Part shown: one piece after another, positions 56,740 through 64,000 of the stretch | Layout of the letters: every line of letters begins with the position of its first letter | How positions within the stretch are numbered: the stretch's first letter is position 1 | Origin: Colwellia hornerae | GTDB lineage: Bacteria; Pseudomonadota; Gammaproteobacteria; Enterobacterales; Alteromonadaceae | Length of the DNA stretch: 64,000 bases | NCBI RefSeq assembly: GCF_007954355.1 | Contig: NZ_VOLR01000025.1 | Span: forward strand, 1 to 64,000 | Reading direction: 5' to 3' | The notes under the pieces: model-generated | Database searches by the model: none | What the model was told of the DNA's origin: nothing | What the model saw: only the letters and a program-made list of their open reading frames with translations | Program-made: the position numbers and the translations under genes

Positions 56740-58473
56740 TTACCAGTTAGCAACGTTGTCAGCATCTAAGCCCAGTGCTTTTTGCAATATATCACGCGCT
56801 TTTGCTAAGTCAGCAATGTAAGTAGTTACAGCCGTTTTATCCGCAGAGCCAAATGGAAGTAATACTGGTTTTTGTCCAAAGTGAACATGGATCTCAGCAA
56901 ATTGTGCATCAGTGATCGGCGAATAAGGATTAAATTGTAAGCCTAATGCAAAACCTTTCATTTCAGACCAGTGCTTAGCAACATTTTCGTAGTTATATTC
57001 ATCGCCTGATTTAGCTAAATCTGCACGAAGATCATTAATATAATGAATAACAGTAGCAGCAATGGCTTTTTCCCATGCATTAACAACATTATCACGCTGT
57101 GTTTCAAGTGCGGTTGTTTGCTCTGCTGTAAACACAGTCCCTACATTATCATTGATGATTTTACGAGCCGCTAAAAAGGCTTCCATGGCATCTTTAGTAA
57201 AATCAGTTGGGTTAGCATTAGTTGAAGAGCCGATATCACGCTTAGCTGCATTAACCGAGCTACCTAAATTGACTTCTGACGTTAAATCAAAAAGAGCATC
57301 ACCATCAGTGTCGTGTTTACCATTCCAATCTGCGCGGCCTGTCGTTGCATCATCAGCTTTAACTTTTCCAGCAATTTCTTTATCGGTATATTCTAAGTAA
57401 TTGCGAGCAGCGCCAAAATAACCAAACCCTTCATCAAAACCATGTTCAAGGGCAGTATCTGCTTTGCCTGTACCGCGAGGATCGATATTGTCTATGGCTA
57501 AGCCTTCATCTAAATAATCATCAGTGCCCTGCGAATAGGTGACGCTCATCAATAAGAACTTTTGAAGTAATTGTTTTAAGTCAGTACCATCTGTATTGAC
57601 ATAAACTTTAGTGATTGGGCTGTTTGTCGCTTCATCGAGGCGAATATTCGCATCAACCGCGTTATCAGCCAATTGGTTAAAATAAGCATCGACTAAGGTT
57701 TCTGGTGTCATGTTAGCGCCCGCGCCAACAAAACTAGTACCATCAGTCCAGTCTTTACGCATACGACTAGCATCACGACCGGCTATTTTACCGTCTAAAG
57801 ATTTAGCGCTCGAAGAGATATCGGTAATGAATGGTTGTTTCGTATCAGATAAGAAGTTTAACGAAAAGTTGTTCTCATATTGATTACTCGTGGTACGGAA
57901 ATATGAATTTAACTTATCAAGTACAGCTTGCTTATCTATAAATGCATTCGCGTCTATGTCAGCTTGTAAACCACTACCAATATAATGAGCTAATTCAGCT
58001 ATCAAAGCATGACGAGCAATTTGCCCGGTATAACCAACACTTGATTCACCTGCGATTATTTTACTTTCAAATTTATAAGTATCTAGTAAGTCATTAACAG
58101 TAATAGTGAGTTCTTTTGAATATGAAAGACCACCATTGTCTGTAACGGTAATATTGGCAGCTAGTGATTCAGCATTTTCAAAATTTGCCATTGTATCAGC
58201 TTTCAAACTTAATTCATTACCCGTAACAACAAACATGTCGCTATCTGTTGTAAAGGTAAAGGTATCACCTGAGTTTGCATCAGTCGCAGATAATGTTCCA
58301 ATAGCTGCTCCGACAGAATTTTCATCTACTGTAATATTAGTAATCGTGACATTTGTTGGAGCCGAATTAGTTGGTGTAACAGGATCTGAAGCTGGTGAAC
58401 CCCCACTTGAACCACCACATGCTGATAAAGTTAAAGATGCTACGATTGCAAGCGTTATAATATTAGTTTTCAT
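56740..58473 (-). CDS. DUF4856-containing lipoprotein with cadherin-like domain
   Basis: The 577-residue protein has a lipobox (TLSACGGSSGG, Cys about 19). A cadherin-like repeat follows at about 40-132 (DENSVGAAIGTLSATDANSG, then ITVTDNGGLSYSKELTITVN), with acidic calcium-type motifs. A long DUF4856 domain follows (KSLDGKIAGRDASRMRKDWT; LEHGFDEGFGYFGAARNYLE). DUF4856 proteins occur beside imelysins and TonB receptors in iron loci; their function is undetermined. It is the first gene of the iron block. AAGG precedes the ATG. Confidence 0.82.
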   Translation of the reverse strand: MKTNIITLAIVASLTLSACGGSSGGSPASDPVTPTNSAPTNVTITNITVDENSVGAAIGTLSATDANSGDTFTFTTDSDMFVVTGNELSLKADTMANFENAESLAANITVTDNGGLSYSKELTITVNDLLDTYKFESKIIAGESSVGYTGQIARHALIAELAHYIGSGLQADIDANAFIDKQAVLDKLNSYFRTTSNQYENNFSLNFLSDTKQPFITDISSSAKSLDGKIAGRDASRMRKDWTDGTSFVGAGANMTPETLVDAYFNQLADNAVDANIRLDEATNSPITKVYVNTDGTDLKQLLQKFLLMSVTYSQGTDDYLDEGLAIDNIDPRGTGKADTALEHGFDEGFGYFGAARNYLEYTDKEIAGKVKADDATTGRADWNGKHDTDGDALFDLTSEVNLGSSVNAAKRDIGSSTNANPTDFTKDAMEAFLAARKIINDNVGTVFTAEQTTALETQRDNVVNAWEKAIAATVIHYINDLRADLAKSGDEYNYENVAKHWSEMKGFALGLQFNPYSPITDAQFAEIHVHFGQKPVLLPFGSADKTAVTTYIADLAKARDILQKALGLDADNVANW

Positions 58474-58957
58474 GAAAGACCTTAATGATGTAAAAGTAAT
58501 GTAAATTTAAATGTTGCTTTTTTATTGGAGTAACCTTAACACTAATATTAATACGAATCGATATCATTCGTAAATATAATTCATTATTAAACACTTCAAA
58601 TCATTTGAAATTTGTAACTTAGATAAAGTGTTTGTTTCATCTGCCAAATTTAAGAAACTAATTTCTTTAATTACAAACTTTCTAATCAAAACGAAAAACC
58701 CAGTTATTACTCAAATTAAAATGAGCCAGTTAAATGCAACGCCTAATTTTGAACCTCTTTAAAACTCAATTAACATCAACGATGGACTTCAATATTTGAT
58801 TAAGTATTTTCTCAGCTCAGCAATTATATCTGTATTTGTTAGTGGTTCTACTAGGCAAGTTTATAAGAGGAGCTAAAATTAAATAAATCGTTCAATTAAT
58901 AACATACTAAAGAGATAAAACAAGAGGTTAAATATAGGATAATCATAGATTTATTGA
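58474..58957. promoter_or_regulatory. control region of the iron block with weak Fur-like palindrome
   Basis: TACGAAT (58552-58558) and ATTCGTA (58566-58572) flank CGATATC, giving a 21-base imperfect palindrome about 80 bases before the DUF4856 gene. It matches the Fur consensus only moderately. The remaining AT-rich sequence shows no gene. Confidence 0.35.
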
Positions 58958-59359
58958 TATTCGAATTTTTATACATACTTATTAATTCTCCAACCCAATA
59001 ACAGATTATATGACGAAATAGAATTACAGTTCGTATTCATCAGTCCCAAATTTAAACGTTTTTGGAGTGACAGTGAAGCGTTCAGTAAAATGTTTTTAAG
59101 ACCACTCTGTCAGGTAGCAGGTGTTCGATATCGAGGAATTGGTCAAGCGCGAAATACCTATGGAAGCCAACTTGTCACAGCAGGCATTAATTTAAACTGA
59201 ATTGCCAAACTAATGTGGCATAGCAGCATTTAAATGCTAGAAAAACATTATGGTCGATGGATGGAATCAGAAATACCAAATATGGCTAAACAAGTATCAA
59301 ATAAACTAAGAGATAAAAATGATCTAGCAGCGAACCATAAAAAACAAGAAAGCCTATAA
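58958..59359 (+). pseudogene. tyrosine recombinase (phage-type integrase) C-terminal remnant
   Basis: The frame after a stop near 58955 reads like the catalytic C-terminus of an integrase: FVFISPKFKRFWSDSEAFSK, QARNTYGSQLVTAGINLN, then IAKLMWHSSI and MLEKHYGRWMESE with the nucleophilic Tyr. TGA at 59198-59200 stands where Trp is expected and TAA at 59231-59233 where Gln is expected, so it is dead. The N-terminal half is missing. It ends 26 bases before a tRNA 3'-end fragment, the classic place for an integrase next to its attachment site. Confidence 0.75.
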
Positions 59360-59378
59360 CTCATTAAGTTATAGGCTT
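59350..59378 (+). terminator. intrinsic terminator of the integrase remnant
   Basis: AAGCCTATAAC (59350-59360) and GTTATAGGCTT (59368-59378) form a perfect 11-bp stem with a seven-base loop, followed by TAAATTT. Confidence 0.7.
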
Positions 59379-59384
59379 TAAATT

Positions 59385-59450
59385 TGGTGCAGATGGAGAG
59401 ACTCGAACTCACACGACCTAAGTCACCACCCCCTCAAGAAGAAGGGTCAG
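59385..59450 (-). tRNA. tRNA 3'-half fragment, probable attachment-site remnant
   Basis: Read on the minus strand it ends in GAGTTCGAGTCTCTCCATCTGCACCA-type sequence (written in parts): T-arm GTGAG-TTCGAGT-CTCTC with one mismatch, acceptor CATCTGC, discriminator A and encoded CCA. An anticodon-like stem CCCTT/GAGGG with a six-base loop precedes it. The complementary 5' acceptor (GCAGATG) and a normal D-arm are absent, so it is incomplete. The amino-acid identity is unclear. Confidence 0.5.
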
Positions 59451-59642
59451 AATACAATTTAACCATTACAATACAAATGGTTAGTGCGTACTTTAGCACT
59501 TTTAGGGTAGTGAAAAATCAGTAAATCAAAGCAAATATGGAAATAAAGGAAATAAAGGAAATCAATAAGTTACTATTTTTTGTTTTTTAATAACTACTGT
59601 ATAATGGTTCGTCTTTTTAAAGTGTTATACCAAATACATTAA

Positions 59643-60227
59643 TTAACCACCCAAATTTAGCCAGTCTCTAAAACACATGTTTTTCACCCGTTTTATATCA
59701 CTTCTAAAGCTATTCCATGCAGCACTGCAAGATTCAATAATATCGTGATAATCTTTAAAACACTTGTTCGCTAATTCATTTTGCCGTAACCACTGCCATA
59801 CTTGTTCAATCGGGTTTAACTCAGGTGAATAAGCAGGTAATTTGAGGATGCTCACATTATCAATTTCATCTACAACATTCTCTGTATGCCAACCCGCACC
59901 ATCCATTATGACGACACTATGTCTACCTTTGGGCGTTGCTTTTGATATTTGCTCCATATGGATCTTCATGCCTTCTTTATTTGAAAATGGCACGACCAAA
60001 GCTTCTGTATTTCCATTAGCTGGACAAACTGCACCAAATATATAGGCGTTTAAAAACTGTTGCTGTTTGACCGCTCTAGGCCGACTCCCTTTTTTTGCCC
60101 AGAGCCTCGTGGTTGTATTCTGTTGACCAAACCTTGCTTCATCTTGAAACCAGATATCTACACTATCTAGGGCTTGATCTTTAGGGAGCTTTTTGATCAA
60201 TGTTATTTTGAATTTTTTTAAAATCAT
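59643..60227 (-). CDS. IS630-family transposase, catalytic part (ORF B)
   Basis: The 194-residue frame holds the DDE catalytic domain: first Asp in DIWFQDEARFGQQ, second in VVIMDGAGWHTENV, Glu in LPAYSPELNPIEQVWQW. It lacks its own DNA-binding part, which is in the upstream frame (60181-60705). The two overlap by 47 bases and lie in different frames, so an intact transposase needs a shift in or near the seven-A run (reverse strand of about 60222-60229). Confidence 0.88.
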   Translation of the reverse strand: MILKKFKITLIKKLPKDQALDSVDIWFQDEARFGQQNTTTRLWAKKGSRPRAVKQQQFLNAYIFGAVCPANGNTEALVVPFSNKEGMKIHMEQISKATPKGRHSVVIMDGAGWHTENVVDEIDNVSILKLPAYSPELNPIEQVWQWLRQNELANKCFKDYHDIIESCSAAWNSFRSDIKRVKNMCFRDWLNLGG

Positions 60228-60705
60228 CTTGGATTTCTTGAGATTGCTTAGGATGACGAGAGCGGCTTGTTATCCAAGAAAAATTAAGTGCATGCAATAA
60301 CCTGTAAACATTCGTTTTACTGTATTTAACGCCAAATTTTTCATTAATAACTGAAACAAGTGTTTCAGCATTTAGTCTACCACCGCTCTCTTTTATGCTG
60401 TGGGATTGAACGTATTCTTTAAGCTCAGATAATTGAGCTGTTGTGAGTTTAGAGCGTCGTCCAGACCTTGGTTTTTCATTTAATCCATGAATACCATGAT
60501 TAAAGAAATTCTTAGCCCAATCATTGACAACTTTCCTGCTTACTTTCAAATATTTAGCGGCTTGGGTTCTATCAGCTCCGTCTTTAATGTGTGATAAAGC
60601 TAATAAACGAATTCGCATTCTGCCATTGCTTTCTTGAGCAATAAGCGTCTTTAAATTAATGGGTTCTAATTTCTCAGACAATTGTTTTTGAGTAATATAT
60701 TTCAT
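60181..60705 (-). CDS. IS630-family transposase, DNA-binding part (ORF A)
   Basis: The 174-residue frame carries the IS630 helix-turn-helix/winged-helix region (about 36-70; RTQAAKYLKVSRKVVNDWAK; GIHGLNEKPRSGRRSKL) and stops at NNIDQKAP. The catalytic domain continues in the +1 frame. It is probably produced alone and as a fusion by slippage in the A7 tract, or the copy is broken. Confidence 0.85.
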   Translation of the reverse strand: MKYITQKQLSEKLEPINLKTLIAQESNGRMRIRLLALSHIKDGADRTQAAKYLKVSRKVVNDWAKNFFNHGIHGLNEKPRSGRRSKLTTAQLSELKEYVQSHSIKESGGRLNAETLVSVINEKFGVKYSKTNVYRLLHALNFSWITSRSRHPKQSQEIQDDFKKIQNNIDQKAP

Positions 60706-60748
60706 ACCTGCAATTAGATCACAAAATTAGTGTAATTGGTATTACTCT

Positions 60749-61602
60749 GTTTTTTCCAGCGTCTCTAATAACTTCTTTTAGGATAAAGTTTAGCCCAATT
60801 CCGGTCTAAAATCGCTCAGAGAAAATATTTAAATATAATAAGATCATTTAAAATTAGACATAAATTAACAAGCTTATACATAACAATATAATCTTAAACT
60901 AAATGGCACGATTATGATAATACCCTATAATCAAAGGGTCAAAATATAGGCTTAGATTTTTATGTACGTTTTAATGTACATAATAGTTTTAGGTTATCCC
61001 TCCCCTTATCAATGCGCTAAACATAACTAAAGTTTTCATTAAGCATTATTTAATAATTTTCATTTTAACTTCTAAGTACATTTCTCAGGAGTATAAAAAT
61101 CAGCGACCTGATAGATTTACTTACCGCTTCATATTTTAAAGCTTATGAAAAATTTTTAATGTCTAAGTGTAATTTGACAAAGAAGTATCATATTTTAGAC
61201 CCATTTGGACAGGTTGCTATGGTTATAATATTTGTTTGTAAAGACGGTTTTTTTTATTTACAGACATTATTATCCACGAATACTTTATGACTTCAATTAG
61301 CTAAAAGCTGACGTTAGCTTTTGTAAAATAACAAGCATATTAGGGGGCAATTTCAACCAGAAATCACTAGAAGTCTGAGGGACTGCTGAAAGCTCATTAT
61401 AGCCGTTTGTATTTCACATATTAACGCTAACTAATATCACAATATAGGCATTGAACATTAAGAAGTTAATGTTGATTCGGATTAGATTTTGTATCGATAG
61501 CAACTTAAAAAAGCCGATTTTACTGACATGGGTGGCAGGAGATACCTGTATTAATTATTTTTTTTAATTAACAGGCGAGCGATGCTTGGGTCAGACTTTC
61601 CC
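60749..61602. other. long AT-rich intergenic region, nothing recognised
   Basis: About 850 bases right of IS630. No frame with start, ribosome site or family is seen on either strand. CCTGTATTAATTA (61545-61557) and TAATTAACAGG (61565-61575) form an imperfect stem just beyond the end of the next gene, perhaps a weak terminator. Confidence 0.45.
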
Positions 61603-62406
61603 TTATTTGGTATACTTACTCAAAATCGATTTAAATTTTCCTGAACGTTTTAATTTGTTAACTTCCGATTCAAAAAAAAATTTCAACTCATCAGAGTACT
61701 TATAATTTTTAGAAATCATAAGATGGAATGATTCGGGTGGATTATTAGGTACAGGATTTAAAATCAACCAATCATCGCCAATTATATTCATATTAAGAAC
61801 TCTGTCCCATCCAGCCAATATTTCATACCTGACCAATGAAATATCACAGCGTAAAGCCAACGTTTTTTTAATCAGAAAATGATAATCTGAAGATCCCATA
61901 TCAACTTCTTCATTTTTTTGCCCAAAGTTGACATAATTGAAACCTCGAACTCCACATAGTTGGCCGTATTTTTTTAGATCGGATGGAACTTCAACCTTTA
62001 CTCCTGAGGGGAACTTCTCTTTCACGTAGATAAAAGAAGGCACAACAGTATAATACCCTTTAGTCGTGACATATTTGTCTCTTCTAGAGTCATTAAGTCC
62101 CGCTCCAAAAACAACATCATATATTTCCCCCTTCATTGCTTCGTGCAAGCATCTTTTCCAAGGAAGTAGTTCAACTGAGTAATGAATCCCATTTTTGGTA
62201 AAAATCTCATCGAAAATATCTATATCAACCCCTATGATTTCTTCAGTTTTTTTACCATCTACGCGCTTAAAATAATGATAAGGAGGCCATTCATGAGCGC
62301 CAGCGCATAAAGGAATCTTATCTGCGTTAAAACTCATTGTTTGAGATATAGATGAGTTAGGAAAATAAACAACAATTAATAAAGTACATAACCAAAATCT
62401 ATTCAT
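61603..62406 (-). CDS. extracellular solute-binding protein (SBP_bac_3 type)
   Basis: The 267-residue protein has a signal peptide (MNRFWLCTLLIVVYFPNSSI), then the amino-acid-type binding fold: PLCAGAHEWPPYHYF, GVDIDIFDEIFTKNGIHYSV, ELLPWKRCLHEAMKGEIYDV, ending in LKRSGKFKSILSKYTK. It is periplasmic. No transporter genes are near, as with many marine orphan binding proteins thought to act as sensors or accessory proteins. It lies between IS630 and IS3 elements, and is of the same broad family as the broken gene at 16340. Confidence 0.82.
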   Translation of the reverse strand: MNRFWLCTLLIVVYFPNSSISQTMSFNADKIPLCAGAHEWPPYHYFKRVDGKKTEEIIGVDIDIFDEIFTKNGIHYSVELLPWKRCLHEAMKGEIYDVVFGAGLNDSRRDKYVTTKGYYTVVPSFIYVKEKFPSGVKVEVPSDLKKYGQLCGVRGFNYVNFGQKNEEVDMGSSDYHFLIKKTLALRCDISLVRYEILAGWDRVLNMNIIGDDWLILNPVPNNPPESFHLMISKNYKYSDELKFFFESEVNKLKRSGKFKSILSKYTK

Positions 62407-62519
62407 AGCAGTTTTTTATGCCCATTTAATTTACGATCATTAGGGATCAAGTATAAAGCTCTTTTTAATTAATAATAGCAGTGTTTCGGTGTTTTTTAAG
62501 ACAGTTGTCGCCTAAATTG

Positions 62520-63584
62520 TTAAGCAGCTTCTTTGTTTTGCTCTGGATTTAACTCCACAGCGCCTATTGGCTGCCAGTTTCTCGCTTCTTTTGACCATCG
62601 CTGTGGATGTTCATTTCTTTTTGTCTGATATAACACTTTTCGTTTCGCTAGTATTTCAACATCAAGACCATCGTGTCTTTGGCTCGGAGTTACAAATTTT
62701 ATTCTGCTATGGCGATGTTCATTGTTGTACCAATAAACAAACTCTTTCACCCATTTACGCGCTTCATCTAACGATTTAAAACCTTCGCTAGGCCAACGAG
62801 GATGATACTTTACCGTTCTAAACAGTGATTCTGAGTAAGGGTTATCGTTACTTACCCTTGGGCGACTGCGTGAGGTAACAACACCTAAATCGTACATCTT
62901 AGCTCGCATCGTCAGACTCTTCATAGGCGCACCATTATCTGAGTGCAACACTAAGTCTTTCTTCAAGCATTTTTCTGACCAAACACTACGCTCTAGTAAT
63001 GCTGCCGCTTGCTCACCTGTTTCATTATGGTGAACTTCCCAACCCACTACTTTACGACTGTAAATGTCTTCTATCATATAGAGGTAATAGTGTTTACCTA
63101 TAACCGATGTGGGCATGTAGCTTATATCCCAACTCCACACTTCATTCTTCTTTTTAGCCGTATAACTTGTTGGCTTTTTATGGATATTTCTCGGCTTAGC
63201 TTTACCGCGATGGTGCAGCATGTTTTGGGCATGCAATACACGGTAAAAACTCGATTCCGAAGCAATATATTCACCTCTATCAGCGAGTATAGGTACAATT
63301 TGGCTTGGCGGTAATGAGGCAAACTCTTCGCTGTTACAAACATCAATCACGGTTTGTCTTTCCGCTTGACTCAGTTTGTTCCCAGGCTCCGGCCTCGACG
63401 CTGTTGGCCTTTTATCTGCGCCAATAACCCCGTCTATTCGCCAACGCTGTAAGGTTCTTGTTGAGAATCCAATCACTTCACAGGCCTTGTCTTGCCTCGC
63501 CCCCGACGTTACGGCGGTGCTGACCAACTGTGCATGCTTTTGCCTATCGGTCAGCGAAATTAGCTGCCCTCTTTTTCCTTCCAA
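62520..63584 (-). CDS. IS3-family transposase OrfB (DDE integrase core)
   Basis: The 354-residue protein starts at TTG inside orfA. An N-terminal HTH (CEVIGFSTRTLQRWRIDGV) is followed by the rve core: Asp in VWSWDISYMPTSV, Asp in LVLHSDNGAPMKS, Glu in DNPYSESLFRTVKYHP, then WYNNEHRHSRIKFVTPSQRH. It overlaps orfA by 25 bases in the -1 frame; a GGAAAAAGA stretch in the overlap is a candidate slippery site. It would work as an OrfAB fusion. Confidence 0.92.
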   Translation of the reverse strand: MEGKRGQLISLTDRQKHAQLVSTAVTSGARQDKACEVIGFSTRTLQRWRIDGVIGADKRPTASRPEPGNKLSQAERQTVIDVCNSEEFASLPPSQIVPILADRGEYIASESSFYRVLHAQNMLHHRGKAKPRNIHKKPTSYTAKKKNEVWSWDISYMPTSVIGKHYYLYMIEDIYSRKVVGWEVHHNETGEQAAALLERSVWSEKCLKKDLVLHSDNGAPMKSLTMRAKMYDLGVVTSRSRPRVSNDNPYSESLFRTVKYHPRWPSEGFKSLDEARKWVKEFVYWYNNEHRHSRIKFVTPSQRHDGLDVEILAKRKVLYQTKRNEHPQRWSKEARNWQPIGAVELNPEQNKEAA

Positions 63585-63994
63585 TAGGCATCAAACTTTT
63601 TTCCTAATACAAGTAATGCGGCAGTTTCGGCTAAGGCTTTTTCTTTTCTGCGCAATTCACGCTCTAATTCTTTAATACGATTCTTGTCAGACTTTTGCTC
63701 AGGCGTAGTTTTTACTCTTTTTACCTGTTTAGTAGCAGTGTTACCTGCGATACAAGCTAGTTTCCAAGCTTTGATTTGCTCAGGATACAAACCTTTCACT
63801 CGACAATACTCACTTAACTCTACTGCCGATAGTGTGGCTGTTTCCAGTACAACTGAAAACTTTTCCTCACTTGACCATTTATCTGATGAACTTACTTTTG
63901 TCACGCTTAAACCTGAGGTATTAAATTGCTTTTGCCAACTATACAGGGTTGAAAGGTTAATGCCTTCTTGCGCTGCAAACTTTCGAACTGACAA
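63560..63994 (-). CDS. IS3-family transposase OrfA (may extend past the window)
   Basis: At least 144 residues with two HTH-like segments (SVRKFAAQEGINLSTLYSWQ; LSEYCRVKGLYPEQIKAWKL) and a C-terminal leucine-rich coiled coil (RIKELERELRRKEKALAETA). This is the usual DNA-binding and multimerisation half of IS3-family transposases. The right IS end is outside the window, so the true start and completeness cannot be judged. Confidence 0.85.
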   Translation of the reverse strand: MSVRKFAAQEGINLSTLYSWQKQFNTSGLSVTKVSSSDKWSSEEKFSVVLETATLSAVELSEYCRVKGLYPEQIKAWKLACIAGNTATKQVKRVKTTPEQKSDKNRIKELERELRRKEKALAETAALLVLGKKFDAYWKEKEGS

Positions 63995-64000
63995 ACCACT

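Larger units (their letters stand above)
59621..60748 (-). mobile_element. IS630-family insertion sequence
   Basis: Terminal inverted repeats are visible: AGTGTTATACCAAATACATT (from 59621) on the left matches, in reverse complement, the right end finishing near 60748 (AGAGTAATACCAATTACACT) at about 16 of 20 positions. Two overlapping transposase frames fill the interior. The exact ends and TA target duplication are not settled. Confidence 0.8.

Noticed and set aside
59621-64000. Composite transposon carrying the binding-protein gene
   Set aside because: The flanking elements belong to different families (IS630 and IS3), so they cannot mobilise the segment together in the usual way.

Overview
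The window looks like chromosomal DNA of a marine, AT-rich gammaproteobacterium, most likely Alteromonadales and Colwelliaceae-like. This is inferred from gene content (CIO-type cydAB, isoquinoline-oxidoreductase pair, FecA-like receptor with imelysin, many two-component and chemotaxis proteins), low GC and the IS630/IS3 elements. No rRNA, complete tRNA or CRISPR array was seen.

Layout. 0-5 kb: a possible IS end, two unknown small genes, a BlaI/BlaR1-type pair with two matching operators, and a TetR regulator whose operator recurs upstream of an AhpD-like carboxymuconolactone decarboxylase gene. 5-11 kb: a KefB/C-type antiporter and a CheY-CheC-hybrid kinase operon. 11-16 kb: glcB-allE (glyoxylate use and ureidoglycine degradation) with GntR/FCD and RutR-like regulators behind it. 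16-25 kb: a solute-binding protein broken by two frameshifts, a lipoprotein, LysR/quinone-reductase/yellow-like genes, an FMN glutamate-synthase-like protein, and an NDH-2 gene whose C-terminus is frameshifted. 25-38 kb: a secreted protein coupled to a putative hydrolase, two peptidases, gbsR-cydAB with an FNR box, and iorAB. 38-48 kb: a chemoreceptor with a C-terminal sensor region, a giant propeller hybrid kinase, a WYL regulator, a divergent second FtsZ and a truncated pseudouridine synthase.

47.9-58.5 kb is a same-strand iron-acquisition block: a DUF4856/cadherin lipoprotein, an imelysin lipoprotein, a FecA-like TonB receptor, a sterol-desaturase-family protein and FbpABC, with a good Fur-like box before fbpA and a weaker one before the DUF4856 gene. 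The proposed flow is outer-membrane capture and import (receptor plus lipoproteins), then periplasmic Fe3+ binding and ABC import.

59-64 kb is accessory: a tyrosine recombinase remnant with two nonsense codons beside a tRNA 3'-end fragment, a two-frame IS630 element, a lone solute-binding protein gene, and an IS3-family element running off the right edge.

The observations most worth follow-up are the divergent FtsZ that keeps its catalytic loop and C-terminal peptide away from any division cluster, the iron block with a degenerate imelysin motif, the CheY-CheC-kinase operon, and the compact operators at the TetR, BlaI and GbsR promoters.
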